Source: UBA6181 sp016934015
Lineage (GTDB): Bacteria; Bacillota_I; Bacilli_A; Acholeplasmatales; Acholeplasmataceae
Assembly: GCA_036584525.1 (NCBI GenBank)
Contig: JAZHDG010000105.1
Span: 1-9,399, forward strand
Reading direction: 5' to 3'
Length of the DNA stretch: 9,399 nt
The notes below the pieces were generated by a model that ran no database searches, was not told where the DNA came from, and saw only the letters and a list, made by a program, of their open reading frames with translations. Shown here piece after piece: positions 1-6,822 of the stretch. The translations under genes were made by a program, and so were the position numbers. The first letter of the stretch is position 1. The number at the start of each line of letters is the position of its first letter.

Positions 1-96
1 GTAAGCAGTTCAATTCTACATTAGCCACCATCATACCTTTAAGAAGCCAATTGATTGAGCTTCTTTTGCTATTTTTTCTTGTGTCGCTAAGGCAGA

Positions 97-159
97 CCAT
101 AGATAATTTCATATTTTTTCTCTATTAGTGTTACAATTAAAATATGAAATTATCTAGGG
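97..159. repeat. Inverted repeat flanking a promoter
   Basis: The left arm at 100-117 (TAGATAATTTCATATTTT) is the exact reverse complement of 139-156, giving 18 bp. After one mismatch (99/157) two more pairs extend it to 97-117/139-159. The 21-base spacer (118-138) contains the extended -10 of the lipoprotein gene. The right arm ends against the Shine-Dalgarno sequence. Neither side has a T-run, so it does not look like a terminator. It could be an operator dyad, an RNA hairpin in read-through transcripts, or a small element remnant. The repeat is seen directly; its role is not known. Confidence 0.85.
129..137 (+). promoter_or_regulatory. Extended -10 promoter of the lipoprotein gene
   Basis: TGTTACAAT reads as an extended -10 (TG, one base, TACAAT) with transcription expected to start near 144. 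No good -35 lies 16-18 bp upstream, which is usual for extended -10 promoters. It has the same layout as the promoter at 2447-2455. The -10 lies in the spacer of the inverted repeat, and the predicted start falls in its right arm. Confidence 0.5.
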
Positions 160-162
160 GAG
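156..162 (+). promoter_or_regulatory. Ribosome binding site, lipoprotein gene
   Basis: AGGGGAG lies 5 bases before ATG 168. It decides the start at 168 rather than the in-frame ATG at 144, which sits inside the inverted repeat with no ribosome binding site and would push the lipoprotein signal peptide 8 residues inward. Confidence 0.75.
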
Positions 163-167
163 AAGTT

Positions 168-1160
168 ATGGATAAAATTAAACTAGTTTTGTTATTATCT
201 ATAAGCTTTTTACTTTTTTCTTGTCAAAGCAAACAAGACGTAGTTCAATTAAAGGGAGATGCAGAAATTACTATTGAAGTATTTCAAGTATATATCGATC
301 CCGGAATTATGATGCCGGATGATTTTACCCTTGCTGCATCGGGAATTGTCAACACTAGCTTGTTGGGTGTCTATGAAATCAACTATGAAATTATTGATAA
401 TAAAGGTGTTGTATACAAAGAAATGAAACGAGTAATCAATGTTGTTGATACAACACCTCCATCAATAACTCTTAAGGGTGAACCTCTTCTTTATTTTGGA
501 CTAGAAAAGTCTCTTTTTAGTCTATTTGAAATAACGGATAATTACTATCCAATCGAAGAATTATCACTTCATTCCAACCTTAATGAAATAGCGTCTGAAT
601 ATGTAGATGGATTTTATGAAATCACGGTAACCGCCGAAGATCCAAAATGAAATATTGCAGAATACACGTTTGAATTGGAAATGAGACATGATTTGTTTTA
701 TCTGATCGAGTATATAGATCAGTCAACTGACGACTTTGATATTTATTCATATCGTGGTGATATTTATTTTGAGGAACCAGTATATGATATTAGTTATGGC
801 CATAATTTGCATGGCAATTTGACGGTATCAAAATCCGGGAAATTTAGATATTCTAAATATTATTTTTTTGAGGGTGGAAGCGTGCTTGTCTATTTAAGGG
901 GTTCATTTGAAAACATGAGAGAAACTTATCTAACAATAGATATTAAACCCGATGGTTCAACGGTTTATTCAAGGGTACGTGTCGAAAGTTTTGATGCATT
1001 GGTTGATTATGGTGAACTACATAGTACCATGTATACATACACATATAACGGTGATTATGATCTGAACCAAGCATTAGAGGTGTTTAACGAGTATGCTTTG
1101 ACTGGTATTAACGAGTTGAAATATTTTTATGAAGAATTATTGGGCTTAAGATTACCCTAA
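168..1160 (+). pseudogene. Ig-like-domain lipoprotein, interrupted by in-frame TGA
   Basis: Codon 161 (648-650) is TGA. The same frame stays open on both sides, for 330 codons in all. The product starts with a lipoprotein signal peptide: Lys3/Lys5, a hydrophobic stretch, then lipobox LFSC with Cys19. Two bacterial Ig-like modules of the DUF5011/HYR style follow. The first ends in VVDTTPP (residues 92-98), the usual hinge between such modules. The second continues across the stop: TAEDPK-stop-NIAEYTFEL matches the common 'D..GN.A.YTF' module ending, so the stop is most likely a GGA-to-TGA change. The C-terminal half (from about residue 170) is rich in Tyr and Asp, with beta-strand-like alternation, and I do not recognise it. 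The role would be cell-surface, otherwise unknown. A downstream TTG at 675 could start the second half but has no convincing ribosome binding site. A sequencing error, or an intact 160-residue short lipoprotein, are alternatives. Confidence 0.72.
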
Positions 1161-1469
1161 AACCATATTCTGTAATTGATGAGATTTGATTTCAGTAAAA
1201 CCTATGTTGGCGAGTATCTGAATGTGAGTAGGTCATTTTCTTAAAAACACTATGTTTTATGACATAACAATCGCATAGATTTGGATTATATCATTTCTAC
1301 TTAAATGTAATTGTTTTTGTGGGGTTTTTAAGTTAGCATGTCCATTCACTATACATACAGTCATTGAAAGATATAGCAAAAGTAAAATTACAAACTCATT
1401 TCACAATTATTTAAAATTAATAATGCATGGCTATATGGTGCGATAAAATCATAGAAATATATTATAAAC

Positions 1470-1492
1470 TTCGGCTCACCTTTTCGGCACCA
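1470..1492 (+). other. tRNA 3'-end-like fragment (possible att scar)
   Basis: TTCG, then CTCAC, then a strand ending TTTTCGGC, then ACCA, has the order of the end of a tRNA: T-loop, 3' half of the T-stem, acceptor 3' strand, discriminator A and encoded CCA. A 5' acceptor GCCGAAA, as in many tRNA-Leu genes, would pair with it. I find no such sequence 70-95 bases upstream, and no D or anticodon arms, so no complete tRNA is present. Integrating elements that use tRNA 3' ends leave such fragments. The match is short and chance is possible. Confidence 0.3.
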
Positions 1493-1517
1493 TTTTTTGA
1501 ATAATTTGTTTTTGGAG

Positions 1518-1551
1518 AAAGGTTATTGAAGTTCAATAGCCTTTTGTTTTT
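1518..1551 (+). terminator. Intrinsic terminator
   Basis: The hairpin pairs 1518-1529 with 1533-1544: AAAGGTTATTGA against TCAATAGCCTTT, with one G-T pair and a 3-5 base loop. TGTTTTTATT follows. It faces the plus strand. The closest coding sequence upstream ends at 1160, so it would end either a long untranslated tail of the lipoprotein transcript or an RNA from the stretch just before it. Confidence 0.8.
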
Positions 1552-1698
1552 ATTGTGAAGAAGATTAGTCGTTTTTGATTTAATAGAAAGAAGTGAATAT
1601 AATAAATTTCTAGAGTGAAGATAATGACATAATGACGAATAAAGTTTGATAAAAAGTAAAACGGAAAAAAATGAGAAATTGCATTATAGGTTTTATTA

Positions 1699-1704
1699 TA
1701 TAAT
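1699..1704 (+). promoter_or_regulatory. Putative -10 box of the YczE-like gene
   Basis: TATAAT is a perfect -10 hexamer. The nearest -35-like sequence, TTGCAT at 1679-1684, is only 14 bp away, so the pair is not ideal and an overlapping TAATAT (16-bp spacing) may be used instead. The start of transcription would fall near 1711, before the leader hairpin. Confidence 0.35.
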
Positions 1705-1718
1705 ATAGACATGTCAAT

Positions 1719-1748
1719 AAATAAGCTCAACATATAAAAAGCTTATTT
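1719..1748 (+). other. Leader hairpin upstream of the YczE-like gene
   Basis: AAATAAGCT (1719-1727) pairs perfectly with AGCTTATTT (1740-1748) around a 12-base loop. No T-run follows, so it is not a terminator. It ends 13 bases before the Shine-Dalgarno sequence and lies in the expected leader RNA. It may stabilise the mRNA or be an operator; the sequence does not tell which. Confidence 0.45.
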
Positions 1749-1772
1749 CCAATTAATCAACAGGAGAATACC

Positions 1773-2429
1773 ATGAAAATATCATTTAAAAAGACTTTGA
1801 TTTATATTATCGGATTGATTATCATTTCGCTTGGAGCTAACGTCTTACTGAGAAGTAGACTTGGTGCAGGTGCATGGGACACGGTATCAAGTAACTTAAG
1901 TCAGTGGTTAACAATTACACTTGGAACAGCTACCGCGATTGTTTATTCAGTTGTTTTAGGCTTTGTTGTGTTAAATCGGAAGAATTATGGATATCTTTTG
2001 ATTATTGGACCGATCTTGATTTTATCTTTCTTTTTTGATTTTTGGGATTTATTCATTTTTAAAGATCTTTTTATAGAATTGTTTTATCAACGTGCAATTC
2101 TTTATGTAATTGGTGGTTATTTACTCAGTTTAGGATTAGCATTAACGATCTTAAGTTTGTATCCTGCCATGGTGTTTGAAGAGTTAACATTTACCATGAT
2201 GAAGATTTTAAAAATCAAAAAATTTTTTAGCATGCGCATCATGATTGAAGTGTTCGCGATTATACTTGCTACTGGTTTTGGATTTCTTGCAGGTATTGGT
2301 TTTGGTGCGGTGAATATTGGTAGTTTTCTACTTGCTATCGTTCTTGGTCCGATGATCTCCATGAATCTATATGCATTTAGAAAGTTAAACTATTTCAAAT
2401 CGATGTCTTTACTAATTCAGAAACCGTGA
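1773..2429 (+). CDS. YczE/YyaS/YitT-family integral membrane protein
   Basis: This is a 218-residue polytopic membrane protein with about five hydrophobic segments (roughly residues 8-27, 45-67, 72-95, 105-130 and 155-200, the last perhaps two). The family signature RLGAGAWDTV at 27-38, followed by a 'LTITLGTATAIVY' stretch, is typical of YczE-like proteins (COG2364), as is the glycine-rich segment near 'GIGFGAVNIGS'. The biochemical role of the family is unsettled; a YczE homologue in Bacillus has been linked to antibiotic production. The start is set by AGGAGA at 1762-1767, 5 bases upstream. The gene ends in TGA, only about 20 bases before the next promoter, and has no terminator hairpin after it. 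It appears monocistronic and has no obvious link to the sugar-transport genes downstream. Confidence 0.78.
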   Translation: MKISFKKTLIYIIGLIIISLGANVLLRSRLGAGAWDTVSSNLSQWLTITLGTATAIVYSVVLGFVVLNRKNYGYLLIIGPILILSFFFDFWDLFIFKDLFIELFYQRAILYVIGGYLLSLGLALTILSLYPAMVFEELTFTMMKILKIKKFFSMRIMIEVFAIILATGFGFLAGIGFGAVNIGSFLLAIVLGPMISMNLYAFRKLNYFKSMSLLIQKP

Positions 2430-2446
2430 TTTTTTTTTGTAATTCA

Positions 2447-2455
2447 TGCTACAAT
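2447..2455 (+). promoter_or_regulatory. Extended -10 promoter of the two-component operon
   Basis: TGCTACAAT fits an extended -10 (TG, one base, TACAAT). Transcription should start near 2462, leaving a leader of about 20 bases. No -35 of quality is visible at the right distance. I see no cre-like site or direct repeat here, which fits steady, low-level expression of the sensor genes. Confidence 0.55.
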
Positions 2456-2472
2456 AAAGTCAAACTTTTCTC

Positions 2473-2479
2473 GAGGTGA
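2473..2479 (+). promoter_or_regulatory. Ribosome binding site choosing ATG 2483
   Basis: GAGGTGA matches the 16S 3' end. From its GAGG there are 6 bases to ATG 2483 but only 3 to the adjacent ATG 2480, so the second of the two ATGs is the better start. Confidence 0.6.
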
Positions 2480-2482
2480 ATG

Positions 2483-4078
2483 ATGCAAACATTATATAAA
2501 TTGTTGCTCGTTGATGATGAGGATGAGGTGCGTGGCAGAATCTCATCACTCATTGATCAAGATAGTGGATTTGTCGTTGTTGGTAAAGCAGGGAATGGTC
2601 ATGATGCTTATGAACTAGTTGAAGAGCTAAAACCAGATGTTGTTTTAACCGATATTAAAATGCCTTTTATTGATGGTATTGAATTAGCACGTATGCTTAA
2701 ACGTGACTTTCCAACCGTTAAGGTTGCTTTTATCTCTGGATATGACGAATTTAAATATGCACAAGAAGCGATTAAACTAAATGTCGTCAGTTATTTGATG
2801 AAGCCTTTAACCTCTTCAGATATAAATTCATTTTTACAAACATTAAAGATGAAACTAGATGATGAATATTCGAGAAAATTTAATGATGATGTTGCTATGA
2901 AAAACTATAAAGATAGTTTACCCTTATTAATCGACCATACAATTAGCTCTGTTTTGATTTCAAAAGATCAAACAAAAGACAATCTTCAACGATTGAAACA
3001 ATATGGTCTTGATACAGAAAAAGGCAAATATCTATCATGTCTACTAGAGATTGATTCATCAAAAAATATTGATGAACTCATGTCATTAGAAAAAATTAAA
3101 GTTCTTTTGGGCGAACTTTTTCAAAGTTATTTTCATGACTATCAGTTTAAATATTTTTTATCAATTCAAAACGGCATTTTGATGATGATCAAAGAATATG
3201 ATCAACCACTTGTCAAAGCGATTGACGGTTTTTTATATGAGTTAGTTCAAACTGCAGATCAATATATGGATATTCGTGTACGTATTGGTATTTCTAATAT
3301 CTTTTATGAATTCGATCAACTTCAAAAATCTTATCAAGAAGCGAAAGAAGCAATTCGTTATGGTAAGTTTCTGAATACTGGTAGGATTGTTTATATTAAC
3401 GAAGTTGAACATAAACAAACAGAGCGAATTGCTTTTGACTTTGAAGAAATTAAATCGATTGAAAATACCATCAAATATGGATCAACTCATGAGATTCATG
3501 AGTTGCTAGAGCATAAGAAAATTGAAATTAAAAATCATGAAAAGATGATTTCTAGTGATTACTTTTTGATTGGTTTAGCTAATCTTATGATTGACTTTGC
3601 ACAATCCATCAATATTGATTTATCAACCGTTGTTAAAGAGAATTTGCTTCAGAAACTATTATCATTTTCGACACTTGACGAAATCTTTGATTGGACAGAA
3701 CACGTTCTTCTTGAACTAAAAGCCATTTTAATTCAATCGTCTTTATCTCGAACAGAACGCATTCTAGATGAGGTCATCAAATATGTTGAACAAAATTTTA
3801 CAGATCCATTTTTATCACTCAATATGGTGTGTGATCAATTTGATATTTCAATATCTTATTTAAGTATGTTACTTAAAAAAGAAAAAAATGTCACATTTAA
3901 TAAATACGTCATCGAAGTAAGAATGGAACACGCGAAAAGTTTACTGAAACAATCACCACTCAAGATTGTCGATGTAGCAAATCTTTGTGGTTATAATGAG
4001 GTTTATTACTTCAGTCACAGTTTTAAGAAGTATACGGGCTATTCACCAAAACAATACCGGGAGGCTATCCATGTTTAA
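2483..4078 (+). CDS. AraC-type response regulator (YesN-like)
   Basis: This 531-residue cytoplasmic transcription regulator receives phosphate from the kinase encoded next to it. The receiver domain (about 5-120) has the acidic pair Asp11-Asp12, phospho-acceptor Asp57 in LTDIKMP, Ser85 in FISGYDEF, and Lys107 in LMKP; all are in place. The middle (about 130-420) carries the YesN-type linker domain, recognisable from 'VRIGISNIF' and the following 'SYQEAKEAIRYG'. The C-terminal AraC helix-turn-helix pair (about 427-525) ends with the classic CGYNEVYYFSHSFKKYTGYSP motif. An adjacent ATG at 2480 is the alternative start. Its stop overlaps the kinase start by 8 bases, so the two are translationally coupled. 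The likely target is the direct repeat ahead of mglB (6823-6860), by inference from position and repeat spacing. The family assignment is secure; the target is not proven. Confidence 0.93.
   Translation: MQTLYKLLLVDDEDEVRGRISSLIDQDSGFVVVGKAGNGHDAYELVEELKPDVVLTDIKMPFIDGIELARMLKRDFPTVKVAFISGYDEFKYAQEAIKLNVVSYLMKPLTSSDINSFLQTLKMKLDDEYSRKFNDDVAMKNYKDSLPLLIDHTISSVLISKDQTKDNLQRLKQYGLDTEKGKYLSCLLEIDSSKNIDELMSLEKIKVLLGELFQSYFHDYQFKYFLSIQNGILMMIKEYDQPLVKAIDGFLYELVQTADQYMDIRVRIGISNIFYEFDQLQKSYQEAKEAIRYGKFLNTGRIVYINEVEHKQTERIAFDFEEIKSIENTIKYGSTHEIHELLEHKKIEIKNHEKMISSDYFLIGLANLMIDFAQSINIDLSTVVKENLLQKLLSFSTLDEIFDWTEHVLLELKAILIQSSLSRTERILDEVIKYVEQNFTDPFLSLNMVCDQFDISISYLSMLLKKEKNVTFNKYVIEVRMEHAKSLLKQSPLKIVDVANLCGYNEVYYFSHSFKKYTGYSPKQYREAIHV
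4059..4064 (+). promoter_or_regulatory. Ribosome binding site of the kinase gene
   Basis: GGGAGG lies 6 bases before ATG 4071, within the end of the regulator gene. It decides the start at 4071. An in-frame ATG at 3987 would add 28 residues translated out of frame from the regulator's helix-turn-helix region. Confidence 0.85.
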
Positions 4079-5807
4079 AAAGTTATCGATTAGCCAAGCT
4101 GTTGTTGTAGTCTTAATGGGGATGGTTATTGCTGTCTTATTAGTCACAGGAATTTCACAACGCGTCATTTTTGATAATGTTACTGAAGATGTGATTCAAT
4201 CATCATCGCGTGAAATCAATAAACAAGTCATCATGAATTATGAAAACTATATTAATGAAGTGATAAATACAGCTAACTATTTAACAACACAAACCATTGA
4301 ACTATCTGAAGATGGCCGCTTTGATGATCTTAACAGTATGTATGAACAAGCTGCAAAACTGTCTGAAGATATGGTTTCAATCATTTTATTTAACACAGCT
4401 GGTGATGCCATGCTCAGTGCAACTGAAGAAGTTGTTGTTAATGATGTCTTGAATTTTGATTGGTTTACATCAGCATTTAACAACCCTGAAATATTTCATT
4501 TTTCAACGCCACATCAGCAAGTGATTTTTGGTTCAAGTATTCTTACAGAAGTGATTACCGTTACTAAAAAAGTACAATTTTATGATCAAGGCGTACTTCA
4601 AGATGGGGTTTTGATGATTGATTTAATTACCGTGAACTTATTTGAGCTTGCATTAAAAACTAATTTAGGCGAAAATGGACATATTTTAATCTTAAATGAT
4701 CAATCTGAATTTGTTTACGCATCAAACCCGGAATGTACAGATGAGACTTGTGAATCAAAGATCTATGTGGACAATATTATTTTAGGTGGAGATTCAGTTA
4801 AACTTGCAGATGATTATATGTATGTCAACATTAACACTTTAAAGAACACACGTTGGAGAATTGCAACTTTCATTAATATTAATAATTTATATGATGCTAA
4901 GCAGCAAGCAACCTTTTTTTCAACCTTTGTTTTAGTTGTTTCACTGATTATTAGTTTAGGGTTATCCATTTATTTATCACAACGCATTTCCAATCCACTC
5001 AATAAACTTAAAAATCATATGCAAGCGATTGAACAAGGTGAACAGATGAGTGAAATTGACATTTCAGGTCAGAAAGAAGTTGTCGCATTAACGAAGACGT
5101 TTAATCATATGGTTGTTGAGATTAAGCAGCTTATGCAAAACATCGTGGTTGAACAAAAAGAAAAAAGAAAATCTGAGTTCCAAGCGCTTCAAACTCAAAT
5201 TCACCCTCATTTTCTTTATAACACATTAGATTCGATCGTATGGCTTGCAGAAAACAACATGAATAAAGAAGTTGTTGAAATGGTAATTGCATTATCTCGT
5301 TTTTTTAGAATTAGTATTTCAAGAGGAAAGAACGTCATTTCGGTAAAAGATGAGCTTGAGCATGCTCAACATTATTTACTCATTCAAAAAATACGATACA
5401 ATAAAAAATTTGATTATAAGTTAGACATTAATCCAAAAGTCTATGATTATACAATTGTTAAATTAGTACTACAACCAATCATCGAAAATGCAATATATCA
5501 TGGTATTAATTCAGAATATGAACAAGGCATGATTTTAATCAAAGCATACCCACAAAAGAAAAATTTGATTTTTGAAATTGAAAATAACGGTTATGGTATT
5601 ACTCCAGAAAAAATTGTTGAATTAACGAACCAAATGAAACAAGAAGGTCAAGCGCAAAGCGTAGGTTTAAGAAACGTTTACCAACGCATTAAGTTGTATT
5701 ATGGTAAGGAAGCGGACATCATAGTCACTAGTGAACTTGATGAAATGACAAACATTAAAATTATCATTCCCATGAGAAAGGAAGAAATCGATGAAAAGAA
5801 TAACTAA
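4071..5807 (+). CDS. Sensor histidine kinase (YesM/LytS-like)
   Basis: This 578-residue membrane kinase phosphorylates the response regulator encoded upstream. Segments in order are: transmembrane helix 1 (about 9-28), an extracellular sensor region of about 250 residues (probably Cache-like), transmembrane helix 2 (about 281-303), HAMP (about 304-360), His_kinase domain with phospho-acceptor His380 in QIHPHFLYNT, and an ATP-binding domain (about 460-575). The last has N-box Glu472-Asn473 in QPIIENAIYHG and a glycine box ENNGYGI (504-510) where the usual Asp is Asn506. The sensor region holds a CTDETC motif (Cys222, Cys227) that could form a disulphide. The gene overlaps the regulator by 8 bases and the binding lipoprotein by 17. 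This order suggests that the sensor region receives its signal from the sugar-bound lipoprotein, as described for XylFII-LytS in clostridia. The ligand is inferred. Confidence 0.93.
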   Translation: MFKKLSISQAVVVVLMGMVIAVLLVTGISQRVIFDNVTEDVIQSSSREINKQVIMNYENYINEVINTANYLTTQTIELSEDGRFDDLNSMYEQAAKLSEDMVSIILFNTAGDAMLSATEEVVVNDVLNFDWFTSAFNNPEIFHFSTPHQQVIFGSSILTEVITVTKKVQFYDQGVLQDGVLMIDLITVNLFELALKTNLGENGHILILNDQSEFVYASNPECTDETCESKIYVDNIILGGDSVKLADDYMYVNINTLKNTRWRIATFININNLYDAKQQATFFSTFVLVVSLIISLGLSIYLSQRISNPLNKLKNHMQAIEQGEQMSEIDISGQKEVVALTKTFNHMVVEIKQLMQNIVVEQKEKRKSEFQALQTQIHPHFLYNTLDSIVWLAENNMNKEVVEMVIALSRFFRISISRGKNVISVKDELEHAQHYLLIQKIRYNKKFDYKLDINPKVYDYTIVKLVLQPIIENAIYHGINSEYEQGMILIKAYPQKKNLIFEIENNGYGITPEKIVELTNQMKQEGQAQSVGLRNVYQRIKLYYGKEADIIVTSELDEMTNIKIIIPMRKEEIDEKNN

Positions 5808-6813
5808 ACTGATCTTAAGTCTAATCATGCTCATCTTTCTTACTTCATGTCAAACTAACCAATCCAAGGTCTATGTCTTTATTTATGACATGAATGATCC
5901 CTTTATTACTGCATTATCTGATCATATCACCCGCATTGGTGAAAATTATTATCCCATGCAAACACATGATGCGAAAAACTCCCAAATCATTCAAAATGAA
6001 GAGATTGAACGTGTTTTAGAACTCAATCCAAGATTACTGATTATAAATCCAGTGGATCGGTTAGGTGCGTATCCAATTATAAATAAAGCGAAAAGCATGG
6101 ATATACCGATTATTTTTATTAACCGAGAACCATTGGAAGTCGATTTAGATTTATATGACCACGCATTTTATGTGGGTGCGAAAGCTGAACAATCGGGTAT
6201 TTTGCAAGCAGAAATCGTTTCCGATCTATTTGGAAACCAACCAACTAACTTAAATAAATATGATTTAAATGATGATGGTATTATTCAAACACTCATCTTT
6301 AAAGGTGAACAAGGTCATCAGGATGCTGAACTACGAACGGAATTTATTATATCCACATTGACTGATGACAATTTTCAAGTTGAAATTTTAAAAACCAACG
6401 TATCCAATTGGAATCAAGATATCGCGTACAAAGATGCACTAGAACTTCTTCCACAGTATGAGAATCAGTTCGAACTTATTATATCGAATAACGATGCGAT
6501 GGCAATCGGTGTGATCCGTGCGATGATTGAATTATCGATGTTTGTTGATACAAATAGTGATGGTTATATCGATAAGGAAAATGAACCATGGTATCCAGTG
6601 ATTGGTATTGATGGTATCGATGAAGCTGTTGAGTGGATTCAAACGGGGCATCTATACGCAACCGTATTAAATGATGCGTCGAATCAGGCGTATGCAACCA
6701 TCGCTTTAGCAAGGGTTATTTTAGAGGGTATAGATCCAGAAACAGTGGATATTGATATTGTTGATGAACATTATGTTTGGGTGGACTACAAAAAGTATAG
6801 TTTAGTCTCATAA
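5791..6813 (+). CDS. MglB-like sugar-binding lipoprotein, probable sensor
   Basis: This 340-residue surface lipoprotein (lipobox LTSC, Cys20) has the type-1 periplasmic-binding fold of the MglB family. Residues matching the E. coli MglB sugar contacts are Asp36, Phe38, Asn111, His176, Asp178, Arg182, Trp207, Asn234, Asp274 and Asn294. Only the position of E. coli Lys92 differs, being Arg112. The family calcium loop is present (Asp158, Asn160, Asp162, Gln166, with Glu228). Unlike the transporter MglB encoded next, it has an inserted second EF-hand-like loop, DTNSDGYIDKE at 253-263, just before the hinge GIDG. AAAGGA at 5777-5782 supports the start. The start lies inside the kinase gene (17-base overlap) and no promoter is seen, so it is made together with the kinase. 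I infer that it presents galactose or glucose to the kinase rather than feeding the transporter; a second transport receptor is the alternative. Confidence 0.88.
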   Translation: MKRITKLILSLIMLIFLTSCQTNQSKVYVFIYDMNDPFITALSDHITRIGENYYPMQTHDAKNSQIIQNEEIERVLELNPRLLIINPVDRLGAYPIINKAKSMDIPIIFINREPLEVDLDLYDHAFYVGAKAEQSGILQAEIVSDLFGNQPTNLNKYDLNDDGIIQTLIFKGEQGHQDAELRTEFIISTLTDDNFQVEILKTNVSNWNQDIAYKDALELLPQYENQFELIISNNDAMAIGVIRAMIELSMFVDTNSDGYIDKENEPWYPVIGIDGIDEAVEWIQTGHLYATVLNDASNQAYATIALARVILEGIDPETVDIDIVDEHYVWVDYKKYSLVS

Positions 6814-6822
6814 AATCACCAA

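Larger units (their letters stand above)
1161..1772. other. A+T-rich stretch without a credible gene
   Basis: No open frame here has both a ribosome binding site and protein-like composition. The only long one, on the minus strand at 1533-1733, is Phe/Ile/Tyr-rich with no family motif, overlaps the terminator at 1518-1551, and looks like a by-product of A+T richness. The stretch holds a tRNA-3'-end-like fragment (1470-1492), a strong terminator (1518-1551), a -10 box (1699-1704) and a hairpin in the leader of the next gene (1719-1748). I see nothing definable in 1161-1440. Confidence 0.6.

Noticed and set aside
3..128. Plus-strand open frame entering from the window edge and ending TAG at 126-128
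   Set aside because: It is short, hydrophobic and without a motif, and it runs through the left arm of the inverted repeat. Too little is visible to call a gene.
648..650. TGA read as tryptophan (genetic code 4)
   Set aside because: Other genes here use TGG for Trp, and reading TGA as Trp would extend the 1773 gene through the promoter and into the start of the regulator gene. The local motif also calls for Gly.
1299..1333. ACTTAAA/TTTAAGT hairpin in the gene-free stretch
   Set aside because: It is a 7-bp A-T-rich stem with a 21-base loop, too weak to separate from chance.
1533..1733. Minus-strand 66-codon open frame
   Set aside because: It is Phe/Ile/Tyr-rich with no motif, overlaps the terminator at 1518-1551 and the promoter region of the next gene, and has no clear ribosome binding site. 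It is a by-product of A+T richness.
2430..2438. T-run after the YczE-like gene as a terminator
   Set aside because: No hairpin precedes the T-run, so an intrinsic terminator is not supported.
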